A DNA stretch of 52,163 nucleotides from Candidatus Aminicenantota bacterium (GCA_030603565.1 JAUVXM010000011.1:1-52163), one strand, 5' to 3'; counted from the first letter of the stretch, positions 7,701 to 15,970 are shown. The notes: generated from the sequence alone by a model not told the origin. Translations and numbers: made by a program.

Positions 7701-7716
7701 CCTGGATTATTCATAA
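7701..7716. repeat. Solitary outer end of repeat A
   Basis: CCTGGATTATTCATAA matches the left outer end of the composite repeats at 9882, 10229 and 10391. No partner end lies nearby, and it sits just before the Shine-Dalgarno of the AOR gene. Confidence 0.6.
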
Positions 7717-7734
7717 AAAATAAGGAGATAAGAC

Positions 7735-9897
7735 ATGAATGTAAAGGAAATGAAGGCTAAACATGAGCTTTTACGAGAGTATTCCTATGATTTATCTGAG
7801 CTTGAAAGAGGTTATAATAACCGCACGCTCTATATTAACCTCAGTGATAAAACTATAAAAGAAAAACCGGTGACAGAACAGATGAAAGAGAAGTTTATCG
7901 GGGGAAAAGGATTTGGGTTAAGATTGCTGTGGGATGGAACCAAACCTGATACCAAGTGGGATGACCCGGAAAACGAGATCATTATTTCTCCTGGGCCTAT
8001 AGCCGGGATCACTCAGTATTCAGGTACTGGAAAATCTCTTGTCGTATCCATATCTCCTACCACGAACCTGGTCATAGATAGTAATGTCGGAGGCTACTTC
8101 GGACCGTTTTTAAAGTTTTCCGGATTTGATGCTCTTGAACTCCAGGGGAAAGCTGAGGATGATGTAATATTAATTATTGATGGTACTACAGGGACTATTT
8201 CTATCGAAAAAGCGACGGAAGAAGCAGTAGACTCACATATCCTAGTAGAGCAGTTGACAGAGATGTATGCTGATGACGAAAAGGATAAAAGGAACATTTC
8301 TGTAGTCTCTGCTGGAAGTGCTGCGGAAAATACTTTAATCGGTATGTTGAACTTCAGCTGGTATGATGTTAAAAGAAAAGAATGCCGGATAAAACAGGCT
8401 GGTCGTGGTGGTATAGGTACGGTTTTTAGAAATAAAAATATTAAAGCCCTGGTTGTTAAATCGGGAAAAATAAAGCCGAATATGAATAATGTTGTAGACC
8501 TGCCAGCAATTATGGAAAGGGGAAAAAGATTTGCCAAAGAAATGCGGGAACTGGATGATGAACAATCCCAGATGAAGCAGGTCGGTACTGCCCATCTCAT
8601 AGAGATCATGAATGATTATGACCTTCTGCCTGTACACAATTTTAAATATGGGTCCCATAAGGATGTTTCCAAGATGGACTCTAAAGTTTTAAAGACTAGA
8701 TTTACTCAAGGGAAGCCGGATGGATGCTGGCTTGGGTGTATGATGTCCTGTTGTAAAACAGTTGAGAATTTTGAGCTTAAAACAGGGCCATATAAAGGGC
8801 AAAAAGTGACGGTTGAGGGTCCAGAATATGAGACAGCAGGCGGAGTCGGCTCTAATTGCGGTATTTTTGATGTAGATGCTATTTTAGAATTAAATTTTTA
8901 CTGTGATACATATGGAATTGATACTATCTCATTTGGAACCTTAGTCGCTTTTATCATGGAGTGCTTTGAAAACAGAATGATCAATGAGGATATCACCGGG
9001 GGTTTGAAGATGAATTTTGGAAATGCCGCAGCTTCCCTGGAACTTATTCATCAAATGGCCAAAGGAGAAGGGTTTGGCTTGGTGGCAGGATTAGGTGTGC
9101 GTAAAATGAAAGAAAAATTTGTTAAGGATTATGGAGCGGATCCGGATTTCCTCCAGGATATAGGGATGGAAAACAAAGGATTGGAATATTCCCAGTATGT
9201 AGCAAAAGAATCTTTGGCTCAACAAGGTGGTTTTGCCATGACCAATAAAGGCCCCCAGCATGATGAAGCCTGGTTGATCTTTATGGATATGGTAAATAAA
9301 CAGATCCCCACATTTGAGGATAAAGCTGAAGCCCTGCATTATTTTCCTATGTTCAGAACCTGGTTTGGCCTGATGGGATTATGTAAGCTGCCGTGGAATG
9401 ATGTTGAACCGGCGGATAATGCTGAGACTGATGAACCGGCTAAAGTTCCTGAGCATCTTGATAATTATGTCACTATATTTAATGCTGTAACCGGGAAAAA
9501 TATTGACAAGCATGAATTGATAAGGCAGTCAGAGCGGGTCTATAATTTCCAGAGGATATTTAATCTCAGGAGAGGATATGGAAAGAGGAAACATGATGCC
9601 CAGCCTTACCGGGCTGCCGGACCTGTGACCGTGGAGGAGTATGAGTCCAGGCAGGATAGATATGACCAGCAGATGAAGGAAATAATCGGAATTGATCCGG
9701 AAGGAAAATCAACAGCGGAGAAGGTCAAGATCACAAGAAAGCACAGAGAAGAAGCATATGAAAAATTACTTGACGCGGTTTATAAACGAAGAGGCTGGAC
9801 GAGAAATGGTATCCCTAAGGTCGAGCACTTAAAAGAGATTAAAATGGATTTGCCGGAGCTTATTAAGGTGGTTAAGCCATACCTGGACTATTCATAA
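7735..9897 (+). CDS. Aldehyde:ferredoxin oxidoreductase family tungsten/molybdenum enzyme
   Basis: This 720-residue AOR-family protein should oxidise aldehydes, or a related substrate, with ferredoxin, using a bis-pyranopterin W/Mo cofactor. The N-terminal AOR domain has YINLSDKTIKE, FIGGKGFGLRLLW, PGPIAGITQYSGTGK, NVGGYFGPFLKFSGFDAL and GRGGIGTVFRNKNIKALVV. The iron-sulfur region GCWLGCMMSCCK (Cys331, 335, 339, 340) has C-x3-C-x3-C spacing rather than the classical C-x2-C-x3-C; the likely fourth ligand is Cys550 in GLCKLPW. It is about 100 residues longer than typical AOR, with an N-terminal extension and a charged tail, so the substrate may differ. TAAGGAGA precedes the ATG. The last four codons and the TAA are made by a repeat-A end (CTGGACTATTCATAA). 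Confidence 0.93.
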   Translation: MNVKEMKAKHELLREYSYDLSELERGYNNRTLYINLSDKTIKEKPVTEQMKEKFIGGKGFGLRLLWDGTKPDTKWDDPENEIIISPGPIAGITQYSGTGKSLVVSISPTTNLVIDSNVGGYFGPFLKFSGFDALELQGKAEDDVILIIDGTTGTISIEKATEEAVDSHILVEQLTEMYADDEKDKRNISVVSAGSAAENTLIGMLNFSWYDVKRKECRIKQAGRGGIGTVFRNKNIKALVVKSGKIKPNMNNVVDLPAIMERGKRFAKEMRELDDEQSQMKQVGTAHLIEIMNDYDLLPVHNFKYGSHKDVSKMDSKVLKTRFTQGKPDGCWLGCMMSCCKTVENFELKTGPYKGQKVTVEGPEYETAGGVGSNCGIFDVDAILELNFYCDTYGIDTISFGTLVAFIMECFENRMINEDITGGLKMNFGNAAASLELIHQMAKGEGFGLVAGLGVRKMKEKFVKDYGADPDFLQDIGMENKGLEYSQYVAKESLAQQGGFAMTNKGPQHDEAWLIFMDMVNKQIPTFEDKAEALHYFPMFRTWFGLMGLCKLPWNDVEPADNAETDEPAKVPEHLDNYVTIFNAVTGKNIDKHELIRQSERVYNFQRIFNLRRGYGKRKHDAQPYRAAGPVTVEEYESRQDRYDQQMKEIIGIDPEGKSTAEKVKITRKHREEAYEKLLDAVYKRRGWTRNGIPKVEHLKEIKMDLPELIKVVKPYLDYS

Positions 9898-10224
9898 GAA
9901 ATGAAATTCGGGTGTAGCTTGTGCTCGCTTCAGATTTTTAACGCCATTCCTCTTCGTTTTTCTCGGCGTCTGCGCAACTCCCCCCGTCCGTGGGTCAAAC
10001 ATGCTCAACGTCCGACTACGTCGGATTCCCTCGAAAAACTTATCAGAAGGCTAAATCTTCAATGTCGCTTCAGCCACATCAGAATTTCATTAAATAGAAG
10101 TCTTTTAACTAACAGTTCATGATTTTTCCATTTACCATTATCTATTTTCCATTTTCCGCCTTTATCACAGCTTCATCCCCTGTGCCTTGTATCTGCGGCA
10201 AGCTTGGCTCGTGAATAATCCAGG
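9882..10224 (+). repeat. Composite repeat A, copy 2 (complete)
   Basis: This is the full unit. The outer end CCTGGACTATTCATAA (9882-9897) is followed by the core at 9901-10098 and a stretch of ATTTACC/ATTTTCC-like units (about 10125-10160). CTGCGGCAAGCTTGGCTC and the inverse outer end GTGAATAATCCAGG (10211-10224) close it. The left end also encodes the AOR stop codon. Confidence 0.85.
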
Positions 10225-10228
10225 TCCA

Positions 10229-10386
10229 CCTGGACTATTCATAAGAAATGTCGATATGTATGATACGTCCTTTTAGGTCTATATTCAATATTGATTGCGA
10301 AGTAAATCCTATTTACCATTTCGTTCACAATATAATCTCTATTTATAATCGACATTTCTTACCCTACGGGCCGTGAATAGCCCAGG
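10229..10386. repeat. Repeat A variant with TCGATAT core
   Basis: It has the same outer ends (CCTGGACTATTCATAA and GTGAATAGCCCAGG). Inside, a different inverted pair, AAGAAATGTCGATATGTA and TATAATCGACATTTCTTA, replaces core A. Short versions of this core occur at 15925-15970 and 20088-20158, and half of one at 51269-51298. It is joined to the units on both sides by only four bases. Confidence 0.8.
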
Positions 10387-10390
10387 TCCA

Positions 10391-10743
10391 CCTGGACTAT
10401 TCATAAGAAATGAAATTCGGGTGTAGCTTGTGCTCGCTTCAGATTTTTAACGCCATTCCTCTTCGTTTTTCTCGGCGCCTGCGGATCCTGTTTATTCATA
10501 AAATATGTATGCACACCATACAAATTTAACATGATTAACACTTTATAAAATATGTTATTCATTAAGGGTATGATTCTTATGTTTTTTCTTGCCAAGACTT
10601 TTCTTTAATGCATACATATTTTACCTTACAGGCGAGCCGATCTTACCGTATCTGCTTCGTTACAGGGTACTTGCGGTGAAGGACCACAGCTGCATACCCT
10701 GTGCCTCGCATCTGCGGCAACCTCAACTCGTGAATAATCCAGG
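10391..10743 (+). repeat. Composite repeat A, copy 3 (interrupted)
   Basis: It begins with CCTGGACTATTCATAA and the first 75 bases of core A, which then break off in CTCGGCGCCTGCGG. A nested palindrome (10487-10632) follows, then unrelated sequence containing CATCTGCGGCAACCTCAACT, and the outer end GTGAATAATCCAGG. The missing second half of the core lies at 10756-10802. Confidence 0.75.
10487..10632. repeat. Nested palindromic element inside repeat A copy 3
   Basis: CCTGTTTATTCATAAAATAT and GTATGCA at the left pair with TGCATACATATTTTACC and TTACAGG at the right. The interior has a further AT-rich partial palindrome. It looks like a younger insertion of a related unit. Confidence 0.6.
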
Positions 10744-10755
10744 ATCATATTTCAG

Positions 10756-10822
10756 ATCAGAAGGCTAAATCTTCAATGTCGCTTCAGCCACACCAGAATT
10801 TCACCTATTATTAATAGTTCAG
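10756..10822 (+). repeat. Orphan second half of repeat A core
   Basis: ATCAGAAGGCTAAATCTTCA followed by ATGTCGCTTCAGCCACACCA matches the last 47 bases of core A. It is followed by TTAATAGTTCAG, a worn outer end. With the first half at 10408 it may be one element split by insertions. Confidence 0.65.
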
Positions 10823-10833
10823 ACTTTAAGCTA

Positions 10834-10987
10834 GCATGGATACTGGTAAATCCCGGAGAAAGCCATCCGGAACAACGCGGGCATGGTTCCTCGAGAGAAT
10901 CTCGAGGAGAGCGTTGTGAGGACAGGAAGGGATTTTCCCGCTGGGGGAAATCCCTGTCTTTCGTAGGGACTTACCTGTGTCCATGCC
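10834..10987 (+). repeat. Repeat B copy 1 (two-hairpin palindromic element)
   Basis: The terminal inverted repeats are GCATGGATACTGGTAAATCC and GACTTACCTGTGTCCATGCC. Inside lies GCGGGCATGGTT, then a perfect hairpin CCTCGAGA-GAA-TCTCGAGG (10889-10907), then GAGCGTTGTGAGGACAGGAA, and a second hairpin built from GGGATTTTCCC and GGGGGAAATCCC. It is nearly identical to 49099-49253. A repeat-A outer end, GTGAATAGCCCAGG (10991-11004), follows and touches the stop codon of the aldehyde dehydrogenase gene. Confidence 0.85.
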
Positions 10988-11004
10988 AGTGTGAATAGCC
11001 CAGG

Positions 11005-12588
11005 TTAAATATCTTTTTGTGTCCATGTTCCGTCAATTAGACGCCACATTTTACCGGTTGGGTTTTTGTCCTTAAGTTCAGCCGGCAGGCGGTATTTTCT
11101 CACATTATCATAGCAGTGCAGAGCTGAGAAACGTAGCATTGCAGCAGGAATCCCTACCGAAGTGAAACCTGGGTGTCCGGTAGCAGGGAAGGGACCTCCG
11201 TGGCTCATAGCCGGAGATACAGCTACCCCGGTCGGCATTTTATCATTTATTAAGCGCCCCACTTTTGTCCGCAAAACTGCTTCAATATCAGTGTAAAGGG
11301 ATTCTTCTTTTTTAGCGGTATGGCTGTAAATAGAACCTGTGAGATTCCCTTCCAAATGAGCGGCTATAGTTATCATTTGTTTGATGTTTTCTGCAACTAC
11401 TATAAGAGAGGATGGGCCGAATGTTTCTGTCTGGAGTTTTTTGCTTTTCTTTAAGAAATTATCACCTGTGACCCTAAGGAGAGTGTTGGCAAAACTGAAT
11501 GCATTTGTGTCAAGTTCTTTACCACCGCTGACTATTTCAGCGCCGAATTTTTTCAATGAAGTAACAGCTGCAACCAGAGATTCGAGTACTTGCCTGCTTA
11601 AAAGAGGGCCGGCAGGAGTTGATCTTAGTTTTTCAGCGAGGATTTTTATGAAATTTTCAGTATCCTGATTTTTCAAGAGGACAACCAGTCCTGGATTTGT
11701 GCAAAACTGTCCAGCTCCCAGAGTACAGGATTGGCCGAGCTCTTCTGCGATTTCTTTCCCGCGCTCTTTAAGAGCCTGGGGAAAAATAAAGACAGGATTG
11801 AGGCCTGACATTTCTATATAGATCAATTTGCCGGCTGATTCGGCTGCATGTTTTAAAGCAACTCCTGATTTGCGGCTGCCGGTAAATGCAGTGGCTCCGG
11901 TTAAGGGATGAGATACAAGTCTAAAGCCGTCTTCAGGTTGCAGATGATATATAAGCTGGACCATTGTCTGAGGAAGACCGCATTTTTTTAGTGTTTTTAA
12001 GGCTGCTTCTGCAAAGATCCTTGTTGTACCCGGATGACCGGGATTTGCTTTAGCGATCACTGGATTTCCGGAGGCAATGGCGGCGGCAAAGTCCCCGCCG
12101 GAAATGGAGTTAAAGGCAAATGGAAAATTATTCGGGCCAAAGATAACAACCGGCCCTCCCAGAGGGCTGAATTTAGAGCGGATATTGGCTTTAGTATCTA
12201 TGGTAGCCCGGCACCATGAACGTTCTTTAGCAGCTCTTGCCGCCTGGCGTAATTGACCTGTAGTGCGGGGCAGTTCAATATCACGAAAGCGGGATTTTTC
12301 AGGAAGAGCGGTTTCAATTGCTGCGGTCTGGGATAAGATGCCGGCACGATCTTCGATATTTGAGGCATAGAGTTCAAGGAATTTAGCAATATTCTCCGGA
12401 GAAATAGATTCGAGTTCCTTAACAGCCCAGTGCGAAGCGGCAAGGGCAAGTTCAATATCAGCAAAACTGGAAATGGGGTATCTCTTTCCTTGAGCAATCC
12501 CTGTTTCCGGATTAATGGACTGGAAGTTCCCTATAGGAGATTTAGAATCTCGCCATGACCCGTTGATCAAAACTGGTTGTATAGGCAT
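11005..12588 (-). CDS. Aldehyde dehydrogenase (NADP+), ketoglutarate-semialdehyde/fatty-aldehyde type
   Basis: A 527-residue NAD(P)-dependent aldehyde dehydrogenase of the subfamily that includes ketoglutarate-semialdehyde and Vibrio fatty-aldehyde dehydrogenases. Seen: the phosphate-binding region GPNNFPFAFNSISGGDFAAA, NPVIAKANPGHPGTTRI, the GSRKSG turn, EMSGLNPVFIFP with the general base Glu, catalytic Cys in GAGQFCTNPGL, and ETFGPSSLIV. I chose the ATG at 12588 (MPIQPVLINGSW), preceded by AAGAGGAAC. Longer frames upstream would read through ATTTACC-like repeat sequence. It faces AOR across the repeat island, and both act on aldehydes; whether they share a substrate is unknown. Confidence 0.92.
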   Translation of the reverse strand: MPIQPVLINGSWRDSKSPIGNFQSINPETGIAQGKRYPISSFADIELALAASHWAVKELESISPENIAKFLELYASNIEDRAGILSQTAAIETALPEKSRFRDIELPRTTGQLRQAARAAKERSWCRATIDTKANIRSKFSPLGGPVVIFGPNNFPFAFNSISGGDFAAAIASGNPVIAKANPGHPGTTRIFAEAALKTLKKCGLPQTMVQLIYHLQPEDGFRLVSHPLTGATAFTGSRKSGVALKHAAESAGKLIYIEMSGLNPVFIFPQALKERGKEIAEELGQSCTLGAGQFCTNPGLVVLLKNQDTENFIKILAEKLRSTPAGPLLSRQVLESLVAAVTSLKKFGAEIVSGGKELDTNAFSFANTLLRVTGDNFLKKSKKLQTETFGPSSLIVVAENIKQMITIAAHLEGNLTGSIYSHTAKKEESLYTDIEAVLRTKVGRLINDKMPTGVAVSPAMSHGGPFPATGHPGFTSVGIPAAMLRFSALHCYDNVRKYRLPAELKDKNPTGKMWRLIDGTWTQKDI

Positions 12589-12597
12589 AGTGTTCCT

Positions 12598-12645
12598 CTT
12601 ATACTGTAAATGGTAAATAGAAAATGGAAAAATGTAAATAGCTAA
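12598..12645. repeat. Heptamer-like AT-rich stretch
   Basis: GTAAATGGTAAATAGAAAATGG is the reverse of the CATTTAC/TATTTAC units seen at 35884-36102. It lies in the 5' region of the aldehyde dehydrogenase gene and creates a false N-terminal extension. Confidence 0.6.
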
Positions 12646-12716
12646 TAAAATGTTTATTATCTTGTTTGGAGGAACTTTTTGAGATAAAATGCGTATCATT
12701 ATATAGAGAGAAAATT

Positions 12717-12953
12717 ATGACAAAGAAGTTGTACCGAGCTCAGAGTAATAAAATGCTCGGCGGAATTTGTGCTGGGCTGGCGGAGTATCTGGAGGTCGAT
12801 TCGACCTTGATCAGACTGATATTTGTTGCTGTTGGATTATTGACAGCAATCTTTCCAATGCTTATTTTTTATGTAATTGCCTGGATAATAATACCAGTCA
12901 GGGAAGAAATCGAACAAATTCGCAAGCAGGAAAAATCTTATAAGAAAAAGTAA
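12717..12953 (+). CDS. PspC-domain membrane protein
   Basis: A 78-residue protein with the PspC signature: LYRAQSNKMLGGICAGLAEY, then LEVDSTLIRLIFVAVGLLTA, one transmembrane segment running through IFPMLIFYVIAWIIIP, and a charged helical tail. In phage-shock systems PspC senses envelope stress, but here it stands alone without PspA, so its role is open. ATG at 12717 follows AGAGAGAAAAT. It is divergent from the aldehyde dehydrogenase gene. Confidence 0.88.
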   Translation: MTKKLYRAQSNKMLGGICAGLAEYLEVDSTLIRLIFVAVGLLTAIFPMLIFYVIAWIIIPVREEIEQIRKQEKSYKKK

Positions 12954-12954
12954 A

Positions 12955-13048
12955 AAGCGTGAAGCTGCAGGCTCTAATCAGAAGCTTTCAAACCTTTTCA
13001 CGCTGGGGAAAATTCGCGTGTTTTCGGATCAACTGACCTGATTCTTGC
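12955..13048 (-). repeat. Repeat C copy 1 (partial)
   Basis: Bases 12994-13048 are the reverse complement of 22407-22470. Shared blocks are CACGCTGGGGAAAAT, CGTGTTTTCG and CTGACCTGATTCTTGC. To the left, AAGCGTGAA pairs with TTCACGCT to form a long-loop hairpin. The GCGGGCATGGTT block of the full element is missing. Confidence 0.65.
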
Positions 13049-13099
13049 TTATAGCCCAGAAGCTTAGAAAAAATGGGGGAACTCCAGTTTGATATACAT

Positions 13100-13128
13100 T
13101 TGACTTAATTTTCTTTATTCGTTATGTT
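13100..13128 (+). promoter_or_regulatory. Candidate promoter of the dNK-panBCD operon
   Basis: TTGACT (13100-13105) and TATGTT (13123-13128) are 17 bases apart and lie just upstream of the kinase gene. Confidence 0.5.
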
Positions 13129-13149
13129 TATGCGGTATTGGGTGAATAA

Positions 13150-13806
13150 ATGTTTGATGCCAATAATTTTAAATTCCAGCATATTGCAATCGAGGGTGTT
13201 ATGAATTCGGGAAAGACAAAACTTGCCGAAATGCTAGCTAAAAAAACCGGAGCAAAAGCGGTTTTTGATAGAAAAGATAATCCTTATCTGAAAGAATTTT
13301 ATAATGAGAGTAAAGGGGCTTCATTTCTCACTCAGCTTGTTTTTTTAGTAAACCGATATCACCAGCAAACACAGCTTCTGCAGAGAGATCTGTTTCAGGA
13401 AAGAATTATCAGTGATTATCTTTTTGAAAAAGACAAGATATATGCTTACCAGACTTTGGCGGATGATGAACTTATCGTATATGAGAAAATAAATAATATT
13501 TTTTCAGAAAGGGTCGTTAAGCCGGATCTGACCGTTTATTTACAGGTTTCATTTTCTACGATTTTAAAAAGGATAATAAAGGAAGAGAATTCTATAAAAA
13601 AGAACATATCCGAAAAATATCTACAAGATATTATCGAAGCTTTCGATTATTTTTTCTTTAACTATCAGGCAACGCCTTTGCTGGTAGTTAAAGCAGATGA
13701 ATTGGAATTTTCCCAGGATAGGGATGTTGTTGATCTTATTGACAAGATCAAACAAATGAAAAAAAGTCCGTTTTTTTATGTTCCATTGAGCAAATCAAAT
13801 AAATAG
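13150..13806 (+). CDS. Deoxynucleoside kinase
   Basis: A 218-residue kinase of the deoxynucleoside/deoxyguanosine-kinase family, which phosphorylates deoxynucleosides for salvage. The P-loop GVMNSGKTKLAE lies at about residues 17-28. QLVFLVNRYHQQ matches the substrate-pocket helix, IISDYLFEKDKIYA carries the ERS/DR-like motif, and PDLTVYLQVSFSTILKRI precedes the lid (RIIKEENSIKKNISEKYL). It is directly upstream of panB by 51 bases, an association often seen in bacteria from several phyla and possibly only of operon convenience. Confidence 0.85.
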   Translation: MFDANNFKFQHIAIEGVMNSGKTKLAEMLAKKTGAKAVFDRKDNPYLKEFYNESKGASFLTQLVFLVNRYHQQTQLLQRDLFQERIISDYLFEKDKIYAYQTLADDELIVYEKINNIFSERVVKPDLTVYLQVSFSTILKRIIKEENSIKKNISEKYLQDIIEAFDYFFFNYQATPLLVVKADELEFSQDRDVVDLIDKIKQMKKSPFFYVPLSKSNK

Positions 13807-13857
13807 ACTTTACCTCAATCCTGATATTAAAGGCAGGATGGGGAGAAAGGATTTATA

Positions 13858-14709
13858 ATGTCAGAAAAAACAATCCAAAAAGTAACCTTGCCGATTCTTC
13901 GAAAAATGAAAAAGAAAGGCCGGAAGATAACAGCGCTTACTGCTTATGATTTCCCGACTGCAAAAATTGTTGACCGGGCAGGAATTGATGTGATTTTAGT
14001 TGGAGATTCACTGGGGATGGTAGTTCTGGGATATGAGAATACAATTCCTGTGACTATGGATGAGATGATCCATCACACCAAGGCTGTAGCTAGGGCAGTA
14101 AAAAGAGCGTTGATTGTAGGAGATATGCCGTATTTTTCATATCATCTTTCCATCGAAGAGACTGTATTAAATGCTTCCCGTTTTCTTAAGGAAGCAGGGG
14201 CTAATGCAGTGAAGATCGAAGGAGCTTCTGAAAAAAGGTTGGAATTGACAAAGACTATGATAGAAGCAGATATACCTGTAATGGGGCATGTGGGGCTTAC
14301 TCCTCAGTCGATATATCATTTGGGGAGGTTTAAAGTCAAGGGCAAAGAGATAGAGGAGGCAAAACAAATTGTTAGGATGGCAGTGGATCTGGAAAAAGCA
14401 GGGGTTTTTGCTGTAGTCTTGGAATGTGTGCCTATGGAGCTGGCAGAAATAATCACCCGGAGATTGGAAATTCCCACCATTGGAATTGGAGCTGGGCCTC
14501 TATGTGACGGGCAAATACTGGTCTTTCATGACTTAGTCGGATATTCAAACGGGTATCTGCCCAAGTTTGTGAAAAAATATGCAGAGTTGCATGAGGTTTT
14601 AAATAAGGCGGTAAAAGGATATATTGAAGATGTTAAATCTGAAACATTTCCCGAAGACAGGTATTCCTACCACTTCAAGTCAAAAAAGGACCTGAAGGAA
14701 TTAGAATAA
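13858..14709 (+). CDS. panB: 3-methyl-2-oxobutanoate hydroxymethyltransferase PanB
   Basis: This enzyme makes ketopantoate from 2-oxoisovalerate and methylene-THF, the first step of pantothenate synthesis. The 283-residue length is slightly above normal because of a C-terminal tail. Seen: KITALTAYDFPTAKIVDRAG, ILVGDSLGMVVLGYENTIPV, MPYFSYHLSIEE, the GHVGLTPQSIYHLG loop, VLECVPMELA with the catalytic Glu, and IGIGAGPLCDGQILVFHDLV. GGAGAAAGG lies about 6 bases before the ATG. panC starts two bases after the stop. Confidence 0.96.
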   Translation: MSEKTIQKVTLPILRKMKKKGRKITALTAYDFPTAKIVDRAGIDVILVGDSLGMVVLGYENTIPVTMDEMIHHTKAVARAVKRALIVGDMPYFSYHLSIEETVLNASRFLKEAGANAVKIEGASEKRLELTKTMIEADIPVMGHVGLTPQSIYHLGRFKVKGKEIEEAKQIVRMAVDLEKAGVFAVVLECVPMELAEIITRRLEIPTIGIGAGPLCDGQILVFHDLVGYSNGYLPKFVKKYAELHEVLNKAVKGYIEDVKSETFPEDRYSYHFKSKKDLKELE

Positions 14710-14710
14710 A

Positions 14711-15571
14711 ATGAAGACAGTAAAGTCGATCTGTGAAGTGAAAGAATTTGTTAAGGAATTCAGGAGGAAGGGAAAAAGTATTGGTTTTGTGCCGACTATG
14801 GGGTATTTACATGCCGGACACCTAAGCCTTGTACAGGAGTCAGCCCGGAGATGTGATTGTACGATAGTCAGTATTTTTGTAAACCCGACTCAATTTGCTC
14901 CAAATGAAGATTTTAATAAGTATCCCCGAAATATTCAGGGTGATATAGAGGTTTTAGAAAAGGAAGGAGTGGATTTGATATTTATCCCTGGAGATGGGGA
15001 AATGTATCCTGAGGGGTATAAAACTTATGTTGAGGTGAAAAATTTACAGGACAGGCTGTGCGGTGGATCACGACCGGGTTTTTTCAAAGGAGTGTGTACT
15101 GTTGTCCTGAAACTTTTTAATATTGTTAGGCCTGACATTTCCTTTTTTGGACAAAAAGATGCCCAGCAGGCGGTTATTTTAAAGAAAATGGCCTGTGATT
15201 TAAATTTGGATGTAAAAATTGAAGCACTGCCGATCATAAGAGAAAAAAGTGGCCTGGCCTTAAGCTCCCGTAACGAATATCTTGATAATAAGCAGAAAAA
15301 AGCTGCCCTATGCCTTTCAAGGAGCCTCGCAAGAGCCCGGAAGATGGTGGAGGCAGGGGAAAAAAATGCTGCCCGGGTCTTAAAAAGAATAAAGACTGAA
15401 ATTGAATCCGAGCCTTTAGCAAGGATTGATTATGTAGAGATCGTAGATTCTGAGAATCTTCAATCGCTAAAGCAAATCAAGGATAAAACACTAATAGCTG
15501 TGGCAGTTTTTATTGACAATGTCAGGCTGATTGATAATATTATTGTAAAAATTAGGAGAAGGAAGATATGA
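14711..15571 (+). CDS. panC: Pantothenate synthetase PanC
   Basis: The enzyme ligates pantoate and beta-alanine with ATP. The 286 residues carry IGFVPTMGYLHAGHLSLV (the HIGH-type motif), SIFVNPTQFAPNEDFNKYPR, GFFKGVCTVVLKLFNIVRPD, FFGQKDAQQAVILKKMACDL and SGLALSSRNEYLD, all expected of PanC. The stop overlaps the start of panD by 4 bases, so the three pan genes are one translational unit. Confidence 0.96.
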   Translation: MKTVKSICEVKEFVKEFRRKGKSIGFVPTMGYLHAGHLSLVQESARRCDCTIVSIFVNPTQFAPNEDFNKYPRNIQGDIEVLEKEGVDLIFIPGDGEMYPEGYKTYVEVKNLQDRLCGGSRPGFFKGVCTVVLKLFNIVRPDISFFGQKDAQQAVILKKMACDLNLDVKIEALPIIREKSGLALSSRNEYLDNKQKKAALCLSRSLARARKMVEAGEKNAARVLKRIKTEIESEPLARIDYVEIVDSENLQSLKQIKDKTLIAVAVFIDNVRLIDNIIVKIRRRKI

Positions 15572-15924
15572 AAAGAATAATGCTGAAATCTAAAGTGCAT
15601 AGAGCCGCTGCAACAGAAACAAACCTGGAATATGATGGAAGTCTAACTCTGGATGCCAGTCTGATGGAAGCTGCTGACATGATGCCTAATGAGCAGATTC
15701 ATGTGTATAATCTAAAAAATGGTGAAAGGTTTATAACTTATTTGATCAAGGGTGAACCTGAATCCGGAGTTGTGGGGATCAATGGTGCTGCTGCCCATAA
15801 AGTGGAAGTAGGAGACCGTCTGATAATCGCAACCTATGTTTTAATGGAAGATAGAGAAACAGATTATTATATGCCGAAGATTGTATTGGTAGATGGTAAT
15901 AATAAAATTAAAGAAATCAAATAG
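15568..15924 (+). CDS. panD: Aspartate 1-decarboxylase PanD
   Basis: This pyruvoyl enzyme makes beta-alanine. With the chosen ATG the self-cleavage pair falls at Gly24-Ser25 (LEYDGSLTLD), the same positions as in the Escherichia coli enzyme, which supports the start. Also seen: MLKSKVHRA, HVYNLKNGERF, VVGINGAAAHKVEVGDRLII and a full 118-residue length. GGAGAAGGAAG precedes it inside panC. The stop codon is one base before a palindromic repeat. Confidence 0.95.
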   Translation: MKRIMLKSKVHRAAATETNLEYDGSLTLDASLMEAADMMPNEQIHVYNLKNGERFITYLIKGEPESGVVGINGAAAHKVEVGDRLIIATYVLMEDRETDYYMPKIVLVDGNNKIKEIK

Positions 15925-15970
15925 CCTTAATTATTCATAAAAAATGTCGATATTCTTGTGAATAATTCAG
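15925..15970. repeat. Minimal repeat-A hairpin between panD and guaB
   Basis: CCTTAATTATTCATAA and TGTGAATAATTCAG are inverted ends around the short TGTCGATAT core. The guaB stop codon (15967-15969) lies inside the right end. An A/T-rich stem in this place may serve as a bidirectional terminator. Confidence 0.7.

Noticed and set aside
8094-8609. 171-codon frame opposite the AOR gene
   Set aside because: It is the reverse-strand image of a clear AOR gene, with Ser/Phe-rich composition typical of such shadows.
9882-11004. Insertion sequence or transposon with its own transposase
   Set aside because: No transposase fragment is encoded in either strand of the island or elsewhere in the window; the units are non-autonomous at best.
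10826-11026. Frame of 66 codons on the minus strand across repeat B copy 1, and 67 codons at 49027-49230
   Set aside because: Both follow from the repeat sequence; palindromic structure with covarying stems and no ribosome site argue against coding.
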